From: Pseudomonadota bacterium
Lineage (GTDB): Bacteria; Pseudomonadota; Gammaproteobacteria; Burkholderiales; Burkholderiaceae_C
Assembly (NCBI GenBank): GCA_023435325.1
Contig: JAEYRT010000163.1
Location: 1 to 5,760 of the forward strand
Direction: 5' to 3'
DNA: 5,760 nucleotides
This document shows, in pieces, positions 1 through 5,397 of the stretch. Position 1 is the stretch's first letter; each line of letters starts with the position of its first letter. Both the position numbers and the translations under genes were made by a program. The notes under the pieces are model-generated. The model did not search any database. It worked only from the letters and a program-made list of their open reading frames with translations, and had not been told where the DNA came from.

Positions 1-382
1 GCTCCAACCCTGCTGGATGCGCACCGACCTGCCCACCCAGGGTCTGGGCCAGCAGCTGGTGCCCAAAGCAGATGCCCAGCACCGGCACGCCTGCCATGCA
101 GACCTGGTGGAGCCACTGCTGCAGGTCCTGCATCCAGGCAGCAGCTTCCGTCACCATGTCATGCGAGCCGCTGACAACCACGCCTGCACAGGCTTGAGGC
201 TCAGGGTAGGAAAGGGGGCCGTGGTCGCTGCGGGTGGCGTTGATCACGCGCAGCAGCGGACGTTCTGCAGGCAATACCTCTGGTGGGATCAGCCCCGTTG
301 CAATCCAGTCTTCAAAATCCTGATGCCGGGCACGGATGGCGGGGAATGTGCTGCCGGCTTTGATGATGTAGAGGGTGTGCAT
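1..382 (-). CDS. Class-I glutamine amidotransferase (GMP-synthase-like), 3' end outside window
   Basis: The visible 127 residues form the N-terminal half of a class-I (triad-type) glutamine amidotransferase domain, which hydrolyses glutamine and passes ammonia to an acceptor. The nucleophile elbow GICFGHQLL is at residues 103-111, with Cys105 the expected nucleophile, followed by a GG turn. SGSHDMV at 71-77 is the usual oxyanion-hole segment. The catalytic His and Glu would lie beyond the left edge. The N-terminus (MHTLYIIKAGSTFPAIRARH) resembles stand-alone GuaA-like amidotransferases of proteobacteria, not the full GMP synthetase, but the missing C-terminus means a fusion cannot be excluded; the acceptor substrate is unknown. 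I chose the ATG at 382-380 because AAGGA (398-394) lies 11 bases upstream. The ATG at 394-392 has the purine tract directly abutting it. The gene is divergent from the AGCS transporter and lies behind a good sigma-54 promoter, so nitrogen control is likely. Confidence 0.92.
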   Translation of the reverse strand, partial: MHTLYIIKAGSTFPAIRARHQDFEDWIATGLIPPEVLPAERPLLRVINATRSDHGPLSYPEPQACAGVVVSGSHDMVTEAAAWMQDLQQWLHQVCMAGVPVLGICFGHQLLAQTLGGQVGAHPAGLE

Positions 383-421
383 GCGTTTTTCCATCCTTTA
401 CAAAAATCTGCGCTGAACGCA

Positions 422-438
422 TGCAAACAATGTGCCAA
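422..438 (-). promoter_or_regulatory. Sigma-54 (RpoN) promoter for the glutamine amidotransferase gene
   Basis: Read on the minus strand the sequence is TTGGCACATTGTTTGCA. It fits the sigma-54 consensus TGGCAC-N5-TTGCA exactly at the core positions, with GG (436-435) and GC (424-423) separated by exactly ten bases. The predicted transcript start is near 411, giving a leader of about 29 bases before the ATG at 382 that contains the AAGGA ribosome-binding site. Position and orientation both suit the amidotransferase gene. Sigma-54 promoters need an enhancer-binding activator such as NtrC, and I see no clean NtrC site (TGCAC-N7-GTGCA) upstream. The function is inferred from the match alone. Confidence 0.72.
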
Positions 439-455
439 TCCCTGCACAACCAAGC

Positions 456-475
456 GCACCCAGGTGCACCCTGGT
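456..475. promoter_or_regulatory. Tandem 10-bp repeat / palindrome, candidate operator in the divergent region
   Basis: Two adjacent 10-bp units, GCACCCAGGT (456-465) and GCACCCTGGT (466-475), differ at one base and stand one helical turn apart. Overlapping them is the inverted repeat CCAGG-TGCAC-CCTGG (460-474) with the perfect 8-bp palindrome GGTGCACC (463-470). The element sits between the -24 boxes of the two divergent sigma-54-type elements, roughly 45-65 bases upstream of the predicted amidotransferase transcript start. The GCACC/GGTGC half-sites recall NtrC sites, but the spacing between them is too short for the standard arrangement. It is probably a regulator-binding site; the regulator is unknown. 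Confidence 0.4.
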
Positions 476-485
476 GTTCATCCCC

Positions 486-501
486 AGGCTTTTTATATGC
501 A
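486..501 (+). promoter_or_regulatory. Weak sigma-54-like element facing the AGCS transporter
   Basis: AGGCTTTTTATATGCA has GG (487-488) and GC (499-500) exactly ten bases apart. The -24 box departs from TGGCAC (AGGCTT), and the -12 box is ATGCA where TTGCA is expected. If used, transcription would start near 512, leaving a leader of about 120 bases before the transporter ATG at 633. The GG-N10-GC spacing can occur by chance. The TATAT stretch could instead belong to a sigma-70 -10 box, although no good -35 box stands at the right distance. Confidence 0.25.
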
Positions 502-632
502 CAGAACCTAGGGTGAACCACGGGCTTGGCTGCACATGCGGCATCGTAAGAGGAGAATGTCGCCCTTGCTTTTTGCGAAGATGCCTGTTTGGCCCTGGGC
601 CGGACGGCATGCTCATTGAAGAAAAACTCGGT

Positions 633-1991
633 ATGCAACAACTGACAGAATGGCTCCACGCTCTCAATGGCTGGGTCTGGGGTGTTCCCATGATCGTGCT
701 GATCCTGGGAACCGGCTTTTACCTCCAGCTGCGACTGGGCCTCATGCCCCTGCGCAATATTGGCTACGGCTTTCGCATGATCTGGAGAAGCCGCTCTGTC
801 CAGGACACGTCCAGCGGTGACATCTCTCCCTATGCGGCACTGATGACGGCTCTCTCGGCCACGGTGGGCACGGGCAATATTGCCGGTGTGGCAACCGCCA
901 TCGCAGTGGGCGGCCCCGGTGCCGTGTTCTGGATGTGGATGACGGCCCTGGTCGGCATGGCAACCAAATATGGCGAAGTGGTCGTGGCGGTGAAGTACCG
1001 GGAGAAAAACGCCAAGGGCCAGTGGGTGGGTGGACCCATGTATGCCATCAAGAATGGTCTTGGTCCGAACTGGCGCTGGCTGGGCACCCTGTTTGCCATC
1101 TTCGGGGGGCTGGCAGGTTTCGGGATTGGTGCCATGGTGCAGGCCAATGGCATTTCCTCGGCCATTGAAGGCGCGTTCGGGGTGGAAACCTGGATCACCG
1201 GCCTGGTCGTTGCTGCGCTGACGGCCGCTGTGGTGCTGGGTGGCATCCAGCGCATCGGGGCGGTGGCGGAAAAGCTGGTGCCTGCCATGTGTCTGGTCTA
1301 CATCGTCTGCGTGCTGTGGGTGCTGGTCAGCTTCTACGATCGCATTCCCGCAGCCTTCGCGCTGATTGTCGAGCAGGCCTTCAACCCCACGGCCGCTGCT
1401 GGCGGCTTTGCCGGTTCGACCGTGCTGATGGCCATCCGCATGGGCGTGGCACGCGGCATTTTCTCGAATGAAGCAGGCTTGGGTACGGCTGGTATTGCCC
1501 AGGCCGCGGGGCAGAGCAAGGACCCCGTGTTCTCCGGCATTGTCGGCATGATGGGCACCTTTATCGACACCATCATTGTCTGCACCATGACAGGGCTGGC
1601 GATTGTGGTCAGCGGCGTATGGAACAGTGGGGCAAGCGGTGCCCTGCTCAGCACGCAAAGCTTTGAGGCCGCCATGCCCGGTGTGGGCAAGTATCTGCTG
1701 GCGGTCAGCCTGGCGTGCTTTGCCTTTACGACCATTTTGGGCTGGGCCTATTACGGTGAAAAGTGCTGGACCTATCTGGTCGGCCCTGTTTGTGAAAAGC
1801 CGTTTCGCATGCTGTGGGTGCTGGGCGTGTTCACCGGTGCCGTGGTGACACTGGATGTGGCCTGGCTGGTTGCCGATACGCTGAACGCGCTGATGGCGAT
1901 TCCCAATCTGATTTCACTGTTGCTGCTGTCTCCGGTGATTGCCCAGATGACCCGGGATTACTTTGCCCAACAAGGTCAGCGATCGACATAA
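633..1991 (+). CDS. Sodium:alanine/glycine symporter, AGCS family
   Basis: This 452-residue, very hydrophobic inner-membrane protein belongs to the alanine-or-glycine:cation symporter (AGCS) family, which imports small neutral amino acids (alanine, glycine, sometimes glutamine) with sodium ions. Family hallmarks are all present: GTGNIAGVATAI at 79-90, the signature GGPGAVFWMWMTALVGMATK at 93-112, GGPMYAI at 133-139, FSNEAGLGTAGIAQAA at 277-292 and YYGEKCWTYLVG at 373-384. The length is at the short end of the usual range, and roughly ten or eleven membrane spans are apparent. The open frame extends upstream, but I chose ATG 633 because MQQLTEWLHALNGWVWGVPM matches the usual AGCS N-terminus and the upstream translation looks non-coding. 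Its only ribosome-binding hint is a weak GAAGAA (618-623). ATG 609 is an alternative that adds eight residues. The gene is divergent from the amidotransferase and ends 14 bases before a strong terminator hairpin. Substrate preference cannot be read from the sequence. Confidence 0.96.
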   Translation: MQQLTEWLHALNGWVWGVPMIVLILGTGFYLQLRLGLMPLRNIGYGFRMIWRSRSVQDTSSGDISPYAALMTALSATVGTGNIAGVATAIAVGGPGAVFWMWMTALVGMATKYGEVVVAVKYREKNAKGQWVGGPMYAIKNGLGPNWRWLGTLFAIFGGLAGFGIGAMVQANGISSAIEGAFGVETWITGLVVAALTAAVVLGGIQRIGAVAEKLVPAMCLVYIVCVLWVLVSFYDRIPAAFALIVEQAFNPTAAAGGFAGSTVLMAIRMGVARGIFSNEAGLGTAGIAQAAGQSKDPVFSGIVGMMGTFIDTIIVCTMTGLAIVVSGVWNSGASGALLSTQSFEAAMPGVGKYLLAVSLACFAFTTILGWAYYGEKCWTYLVGPVCEKPFRMLWVLGVFTGAVVTLDVAWLVADTLNALMAIPNLISLLLLSPVIAQMTRDYFAQQGQRST

Positions 1992-2005
1992 GAGCGGTTA
2001 AAAGA

Positions 2006-2101
2006 ATAAAACAGGAGCTGCCAGCGCTTGTGTTTGCTTGTTTTCCGATAGATTTATATCGGAAATCCTTTGCACTCAAGCGCTGGCAGCTCCTGTTTTA
2101 T
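2006..2101. terminator. Bidirectional terminator: 25-bp perfect inverted repeat with nested hairpin
   Basis: The left arm (2006-2030, containing CAGGAGCTGCCAGCGCTTG) and right arm (2077-2101) are perfect reverse complements over 25 bases. Each strand therefore gives a GC-rich stem flanked by an A-run before and a T-run after. The 46-base apical region holds a second perfect 9-bp stem, TTTCCGATA (2042-2050) with TATCGGAAA (2057-2065), around a 6-base loop. It lies between the convergent transporter and recombinase-like genes, as expected for a two-way terminator. I recall arms of this kind (AGCGCTTG / CAAGCGCT plus a GCAGCTCCTG-like part) recurring between genes in Comamonadaceae, so it is probably one copy of a dispersed palindromic repeat family. 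Confidence 0.85.
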
Positions 2102-2114
2102 GTTGTGGATGCTG

Positions 2115-3104
2115 TCAGGCAGACTGCGGCTCTTCCGTGAAGTAGGCGCGCAGGTGTTGCAAGGCATTGGGATTTTTCATGCCGGAACGGTCCAGCACCT
2201 CCTGCACGCTGCAACCCGCCTCCAGCCATTGCACCAGCACCGTGTTGCGCAGCACCTGCGGCCCCATGCGCGCGGGCTCGGGCAGCTTGCTGGCCTCAAC
2301 GGCCTGCTTGAGCGTCTTGGTGACCAGGTGCAGCAGTGTGTGGTTGGACAGCTGCGGTGCCTTGCGCGTGCAAAACAGCGCTGGCTGTCCCTGCATGGCG
2401 TGGTAAGCGGCACGTGCCTGCAACCAGTGGCGCAGCGCGTGGTGCAGCTTTTCCGAAACGGGCAGGGTGCGGGTCTGCCGGTCGCGTGCCCCAATGATCT
2501 GCAAGGCCACAATCTCGCGCGGTTCTTCTTCGGACCATTGCAGGTTGTCCACCTCCAGCAGCCGTACTTCCTCGGGCGTCAGCCCCAATTCCATCAGCAG
2601 CACGAGCACGGCGCGATCCCGGGCGCTGATCAGGTCTTCGGGCTGGGGAATCTGCTGCTGCAGGGCACGCCACATGCGCGGTGAAAGAATGGCCCCCTTG
2701 GGGTCTTCGCTGGGCGGCATGTCCTGCCGTTCCAGCCCTTGCGCCGGATTGTGCGCGGCCCAGCGGTGCAGCACGGCGTGGTCGTAAACGCGGTCCAGCA
2801 CACGCCAGTAGCGCCGGCGCGTGATGTCGCTCGGCTGGGTCTGCTTGGGACTTTGTGGGTGGTGGTTGATAAATTGCAGCACCTGTACCGGCGAAGCGCT
2901 GGCCCAGGCATAGGGATCGCCATCGGCGCCGCCAGCCAGAAAGCGCAACCACGATTGCCAGATAAAGCCATAGGGCTTGGCCGCTTCCGGGCTCAGCGGC
3001 TCCCAGGGATTGTGGCCGCAGGTCAGCAGCCAATGGTCAAACGCGTTGTCACCGCGCATGGCAACGAGCGGGGTATCAGTGCCTGCTTCGGAACGAGATG
3101 ACAT
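2115..3104 (-). CDS. Degenerate tyrosine-recombinase-fold (phage integrase family) protein
   Basis: The 329 residues have the layout of an XerC/D-type tyrosine recombinase: an N-terminal SAM-like DNA-binding region (about 20-125) and a C-terminal catalytic-fold domain (about 138-321). The fold is recognisable in ARDRAVLVLLMELGLTPEEVRLLEVDNL (161-188), a hairpin GARDRQTRTLP (205-215), GPQVLRNTVLVQWLEAG (281-297) and a helix ending in SGMKNPNALQHL. Compared from memory with XerD, only Arg286 of the catalytic set survives. The first Arg is Thr176, the hairpin Lys is absent, the His before R286 is Gln283, the GH His is Met309 and the Tyr position holds Leu318, with Tyr321 three residues later. 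It is therefore probably unable to cut DNA. No attachment sites or phage genes lie nearby, so a housekeeping or regulatory DNA-binding role is more likely than integration. ATG 3104 lacks a clear ribosome-binding site, and the gene lies 29 bases after the MHYT gene on the same strand, suggesting a shared transcript. Confidence 0.88.
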   Translation of the reverse strand: MSSRSEAGTDTPLVAMRGDNAFDHWLLTCGHNPWEPLSPEAAKPYGFIWQSWLRFLAGGADGDPYAWASASPVQVLQFINHHPQSPKQTQPSDITRRRYWRVLDRVYDHAVLHRWAAHNPAQGLERQDMPPSEDPKGAILSPRMWRALQQQIPQPEDLISARDRAVLVLLMELGLTPEEVRLLEVDNLQWSEEEPREIVALQIIGARDRQTRTLPVSEKLHHALRHWLQARAAYHAMQGQPALFCTRKAPQLSNHTLLHLVTKTLKQAVEASKLPEPARMGPQVLRNTVLVQWLEAGCSVQEVLDRSGMKNPNALQHLRAYFTEEPQSA

Positions 3105-3133
3105 GCCAGATCAGAGAGAAAACTTTGCAAGTT

Positions 3134-5218
3134 TCAATTGTGCTTGATCTGTGGCGCAGGAGTTGGCGGCTGAATGGAAACAGGCACGGCCAGCATCGCC
3201 ATGTCGGCGTTCGCAATCTCCAGCAGCTCGCTGGCTGTGAAAGCCAGCTGGTGGGTGGAGGCGCTACCGGCTTTCATGCCGGTGACGCCGTAGTGCGCGT
3301 AGATGGCATCGGTCTGCTCGATCTTGCGGATAAGGCGTTTGACGAGGGCTTGGAAGGAAGTCTGGTCTTTCAAGCCCGGCAATATCACGGCCAGTTGTCT
3401 TTCGGCATACAGGCCAATGGTGTCGGAGGTACGTAACTGCTGCTGCAACAGCTGTGCAATCAGGCTGATGGCACCAGCAGCATTGCCCAGTTCAGGCTGC
3501 ATGGCCGCTTTCTTGAGCATGCTGAACTGCACCAGCAGCACGCCTGCATGCGCACCTTTCTTGCGGGCTTCCAGCAGACTTTCGGCCAGCCGGGACATGA
3601 ACAGATAGCTGCCTGGCAGGTTGGTGGCGCTGTCATACAGCTCTGCGTGCGTACCTTCCTGCCCCTGGCGGGGACTCAGGTCGCTGATGACGGCAATGAA
3701 ATGGTGCGGGCGCTGCTGTTCATTGAGAACAGGAGAGATGGACAGCCGTTGCATCCAGGTGGAGCCATTGCTGCGTGTGATCTTGCTTTCACTTTGCCAG
3801 TAGTGCTGGGCTGCCACCTCCTGCCACAGTGCAGCCATGTCGGGAGGCGTTTCTGCCTGCTCGTACAGGGATTCCAGCGGTTGACCAAGGCAGCTCTCGC
3901 GCGTGGTTTCCATCATCCGCAGAAAGGCCGGGTTGGCATCGGAGAGGTTGTGGTTGGCATCGACAATCGCCACGCCTTCGCGCACGTGCTGGAACACGCT
4001 GGCTGCAATGCGCAGCTGGGCATCCGTGCGCTTGCGTTCGGAAATATCCTGCAGATAGCCCACGAAAATCGTGCCCGATGTTGTTGTGGCCTTGCCAATG
4101 GTCAGCTGCAGCGGAATGAGCCGCCCATCCTTGTGCTTGCCCAGCACCTCACGGTCTCTGACATCAAGTGGCTGGTTCGGCCGGTCCAGATGTTTCCGCA
4201 AATGGGCATCGTGCTGTTCGGCCAGTGGCGAGGGCATCAGGCAGGAAATATTGCGGCCGATCACTTCTTCACGGCGGTAGCCGAACACCCGTTGTGCCTG
4301 CGCATTGAAGTCCTGGATCAGCCCCTGTGCGTCGATGGTGATCACGCCGTCCGGTGCCGTCTCGATCATGGCATTCAGGCGCACATCGCGTGTGGCCACT
4401 GCCTGCCACAGATCCCGATAACGCAGGAGGGCGGTGGCCAGGCCAAAAACCATGAAAAACAGGGCCGCCATGCTTGCAATCAGCAGGGACAGCTGCGTAT
4501 TTCTATAAGACCCCAGAGGCACATGGGCTGACAGCGCTGCTTCAACAGGCAAGTGCAGGTCCATGGCATGCATGGCGACATAGTGCATGCTGGCGATGGC
4601 TGCCGTCATCAGCACAGCAGGAAGCAGATGCTGCCGCCAGGCAGCGGCAGCATGGCTGCCCAGCTTTTGCACGGCCCGGCCCTGGGCTGCGAAGGACGCG
4701 GTGGCCAGAACCCAGCCCAGCACCAGGGACACGGCAAACAAAGGCCAGGACATATGAAGCGCTGCGTCGGACTGCATGGCTGCTACGCCGCTGTAATGCA
4801 TTGCGGCGATGCCGATGCCCAGCAGGGCGCCACTGGACACCATATGCTGGGTCTTGGGCTGTGGGGCTTGCCAGAAGTTCAGGGCAAAAAATGCCGCGAC
4901 GATGCCGGGAAGAATGGAGAAAGCCGTCAAGGCAATGTCGTACTGCACGGGAATCGGCAGCGACATGGCCAGCATGCCAATGAAGTGCATCGCCCAGATG
5001 CCCAGGCCCAGCACCATGCTGGCACAAAGCCGTGATACCCAGCGATGGCTGGAAGAGGTGGCCTGGCGGTTGACCTGCGCCATGGAAAAGGCCGCGTACG
5101 TGCTCACAAAAGCCACCAGCAAGGAAAGTGTGACCAAGCCCGGGCTATGGCTTGCGTGCAAGGCAGCCGTCTGAGGAGCTTCGCGGGCGCTATCCAACAA
5201 GAAAAGCTTTTCAAGCAC
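3134..5218 (-). CDS. Membrane MHYT-PAS-PAS protein with degenerate GGDEF domain
   Basis: Predicted at 694 residues. An N-terminal seven-helix MHYT sensor (about 27-267) carries three motifs: MHFIGM (77-82), MHYSGV (140-145) and MHYVAM (211-216). In this family the Met/His residues are proposed to bind a metal, perhaps copper, and sense a diatomic gas. Two PAS domains follow: about 279-393, ending in GYLQDISERKR, and about 400-513, ending in AVISDLS. A C-terminal GGDEF-like domain (about 524-630) begins ATNLPGSYLF. Its signature reads AERQL (605-609) where GGDEF is expected, and the usual metal-binding Asp positions are Gln564 and Ser566, so cyclic-di-GMP synthesis is very unlikely. The inhibitory-site motif RTSD (596-599) is kept at the normal five-residue spacing, so ligand binding remains possible. 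No EAL domain follows. I chose GTG 5218 because GAGGA (5231-5227) lies eight bases upstream; an in-frame TTG at 5254 would add 12 residues. It is probably cotranscribed with the recombinase-like gene. Confidence 0.93.
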   Translation of the reverse strand: MLEKLFLLDSAREAPQTAALHASHSPGLVTLSLLVAFVSTYAAFSMAQVNRQATSSSHRWVSRLCASMVLGLGIWAMHFIGMLAMSLPIPVQYDIALTAFSILPGIVAAFFALNFWQAPQPKTQHMVSSGALLGIGIAAMHYSGVAAMQSDAALHMSWPLFAVSLVLGWVLATASFAAQGRAVQKLGSHAAAAWRQHLLPAVLMTAAIASMHYVAMHAMDLHLPVEAALSAHVPLGSYRNTQLSLLIASMAALFFMVFGLATALLRYRDLWQAVATRDVRLNAMIETAPDGVITIDAQGLIQDFNAQAQRVFGYRREEVIGRNISCLMPSPLAEQHDAHLRKHLDRPNQPLDVRDREVLGKHKDGRLIPLQLTIGKATTTSGTIFVGYLQDISERKRTDAQLRIAASVFQHVREGVAIVDANHNLSDANPAFLRMMETTRESCLGQPLESLYEQAETPPDMAALWQEVAAQHYWQSESKITRSNGSTWMQRLSISPVLNEQQRPHHFIAVISDLSPRQGQEGTHAELYDSATNLPGSYLFMSRLAESLLEARKKGAHAGVLLVQFSMLKKAAMQPELGNAAGAISLIAQLLQQQLRTSDTIGLYAERQLAVILPGLKDQTSFQALVKRLIRKIEQTDAIYAHYGVTGMKAGSASTHQLAFTASELLEIANADMAMLAVPVSIQPPTPAPQIKHN

Positions 5219-5226
5219 TTTGAATG

Positions 5227-5231
5227 TCCTC
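5227..5231 (-). promoter_or_regulatory. Ribosome-binding site that decides the GTG start of the MHYT gene
   Basis: The minus strand reads GAGGA, then eight bases, then GTG at 5218-5216. This is ideal spacing and the best Shine-Dalgarno match near the gene's start. The longer reading from TTG at 5254 would bury this site inside the coding region. The N-terminus that results (MLEKLFLLDS, then the first membrane helix from about residue 27) fits the short leader common in MHYT proteins. Confidence 0.65.
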
Positions 5232-5289
5232 GAATATTGGTTTACATGGTGCAACCAAGATATGAATCTACATTACATGCAGCATGGAG

Positions 5290-5307
5290 GCCAATTTAAC
5301 AATTGGC
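5290..5307. promoter_or_regulatory. 18-bp palindrome upstream of the MHYT gene, candidate operator
   Basis: GCCAATT-TAAC-AATTGGC is a perfect 7-bp inverted repeat around four bases. Beyond it, further GAGG/CCTC complementarity appears if a two-base bulge is allowed. It lies about 72 bases upstream of the GTG start, between the MHYT gene and the GntR-family gene. It could be a dimeric regulator's site or a weak hairpin in the leader. The stem is AT-rich with no T-run after it, so it is not a convincing terminator. Confidence 0.35.
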
Positions 5308-5337
5308 AACCTCACGTAACGACGATTGTCAGACTTT

Positions 5338-5366
5338 CTAATATTTTTTCTGTAAGAGATTGTCTG
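5338..5366 (-). promoter_or_regulatory. Weak sigma-70-type promoter candidate for the MHYT gene
   Basis: On the minus strand CAGACA (5366-5361) and TATTAG (5343-5338) are separated by 17 bases, each matching four of six consensus positions. The spacer is A-rich. Transcription would begin near 5331, leaving a leader of about 113 bases that contains the palindrome at 5290-5307. The match is modest. Read-through from the GntR-family gene upstream is also possible, since no strong terminator is visible after its stop codon. Confidence 0.28.
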
Positions 5367-5397
5367 TAGGAGAAGACCCCAAGCACTTGCTAACCGT

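Noticed and set aside
443..477. NtrC enhancer site among the GCACC/GGTGC half-sites
   Set aside because: The half-sites are 2 or 11 bases apart and not in the standard TGCAC-N7-GTGCA arrangement, so I do not name the regulator.
432..632. Upstream in-frame extension of the AGCS frame to an ATG at 432
   Set aside because: The extra 67 residues are Cys/Pro/Arg-rich, lack any AGCS similarity and overlap the divergent promoter elements, so the region is better read as regulatory DNA.
312..1658. A 448-codon open frame on the minus strand opposite the AGCS transporter and the amidotransferase start
   Set aside because: The translation is rich in His, Gly, Ala and Gln with no recognisable domain, and the plus strand encodes a full AGCS protein here. 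Long antisense frames are common opposite GC-rich genes.
2115..3104. Reading the recombinase-like gene as the integrase of a genomic island or phage
   Set aside because: No tRNA, direct repeats resembling attachment sites, phage genes or composition change are visible nearby, and the catalytic residues are missing.
3120..3134. AAACTT-TGC-AAGTTT inverted repeat between the MHYT and recombinase-like genes, considered as a terminator
   Set aside because: The stem is only 6 bp and AT-rich, overlaps the stop codon and is not followed by a T-run on the transcribed strand, so it should not stop transcription.
3548..4531. A 327-codon plus-strand frame opposite the PAS/MHYT region
   Set aside because: It is a shadow of the MHYT-PAS-PAS gene on the other strand; its translation shows no domain and has no ribosome-binding site or operon context.
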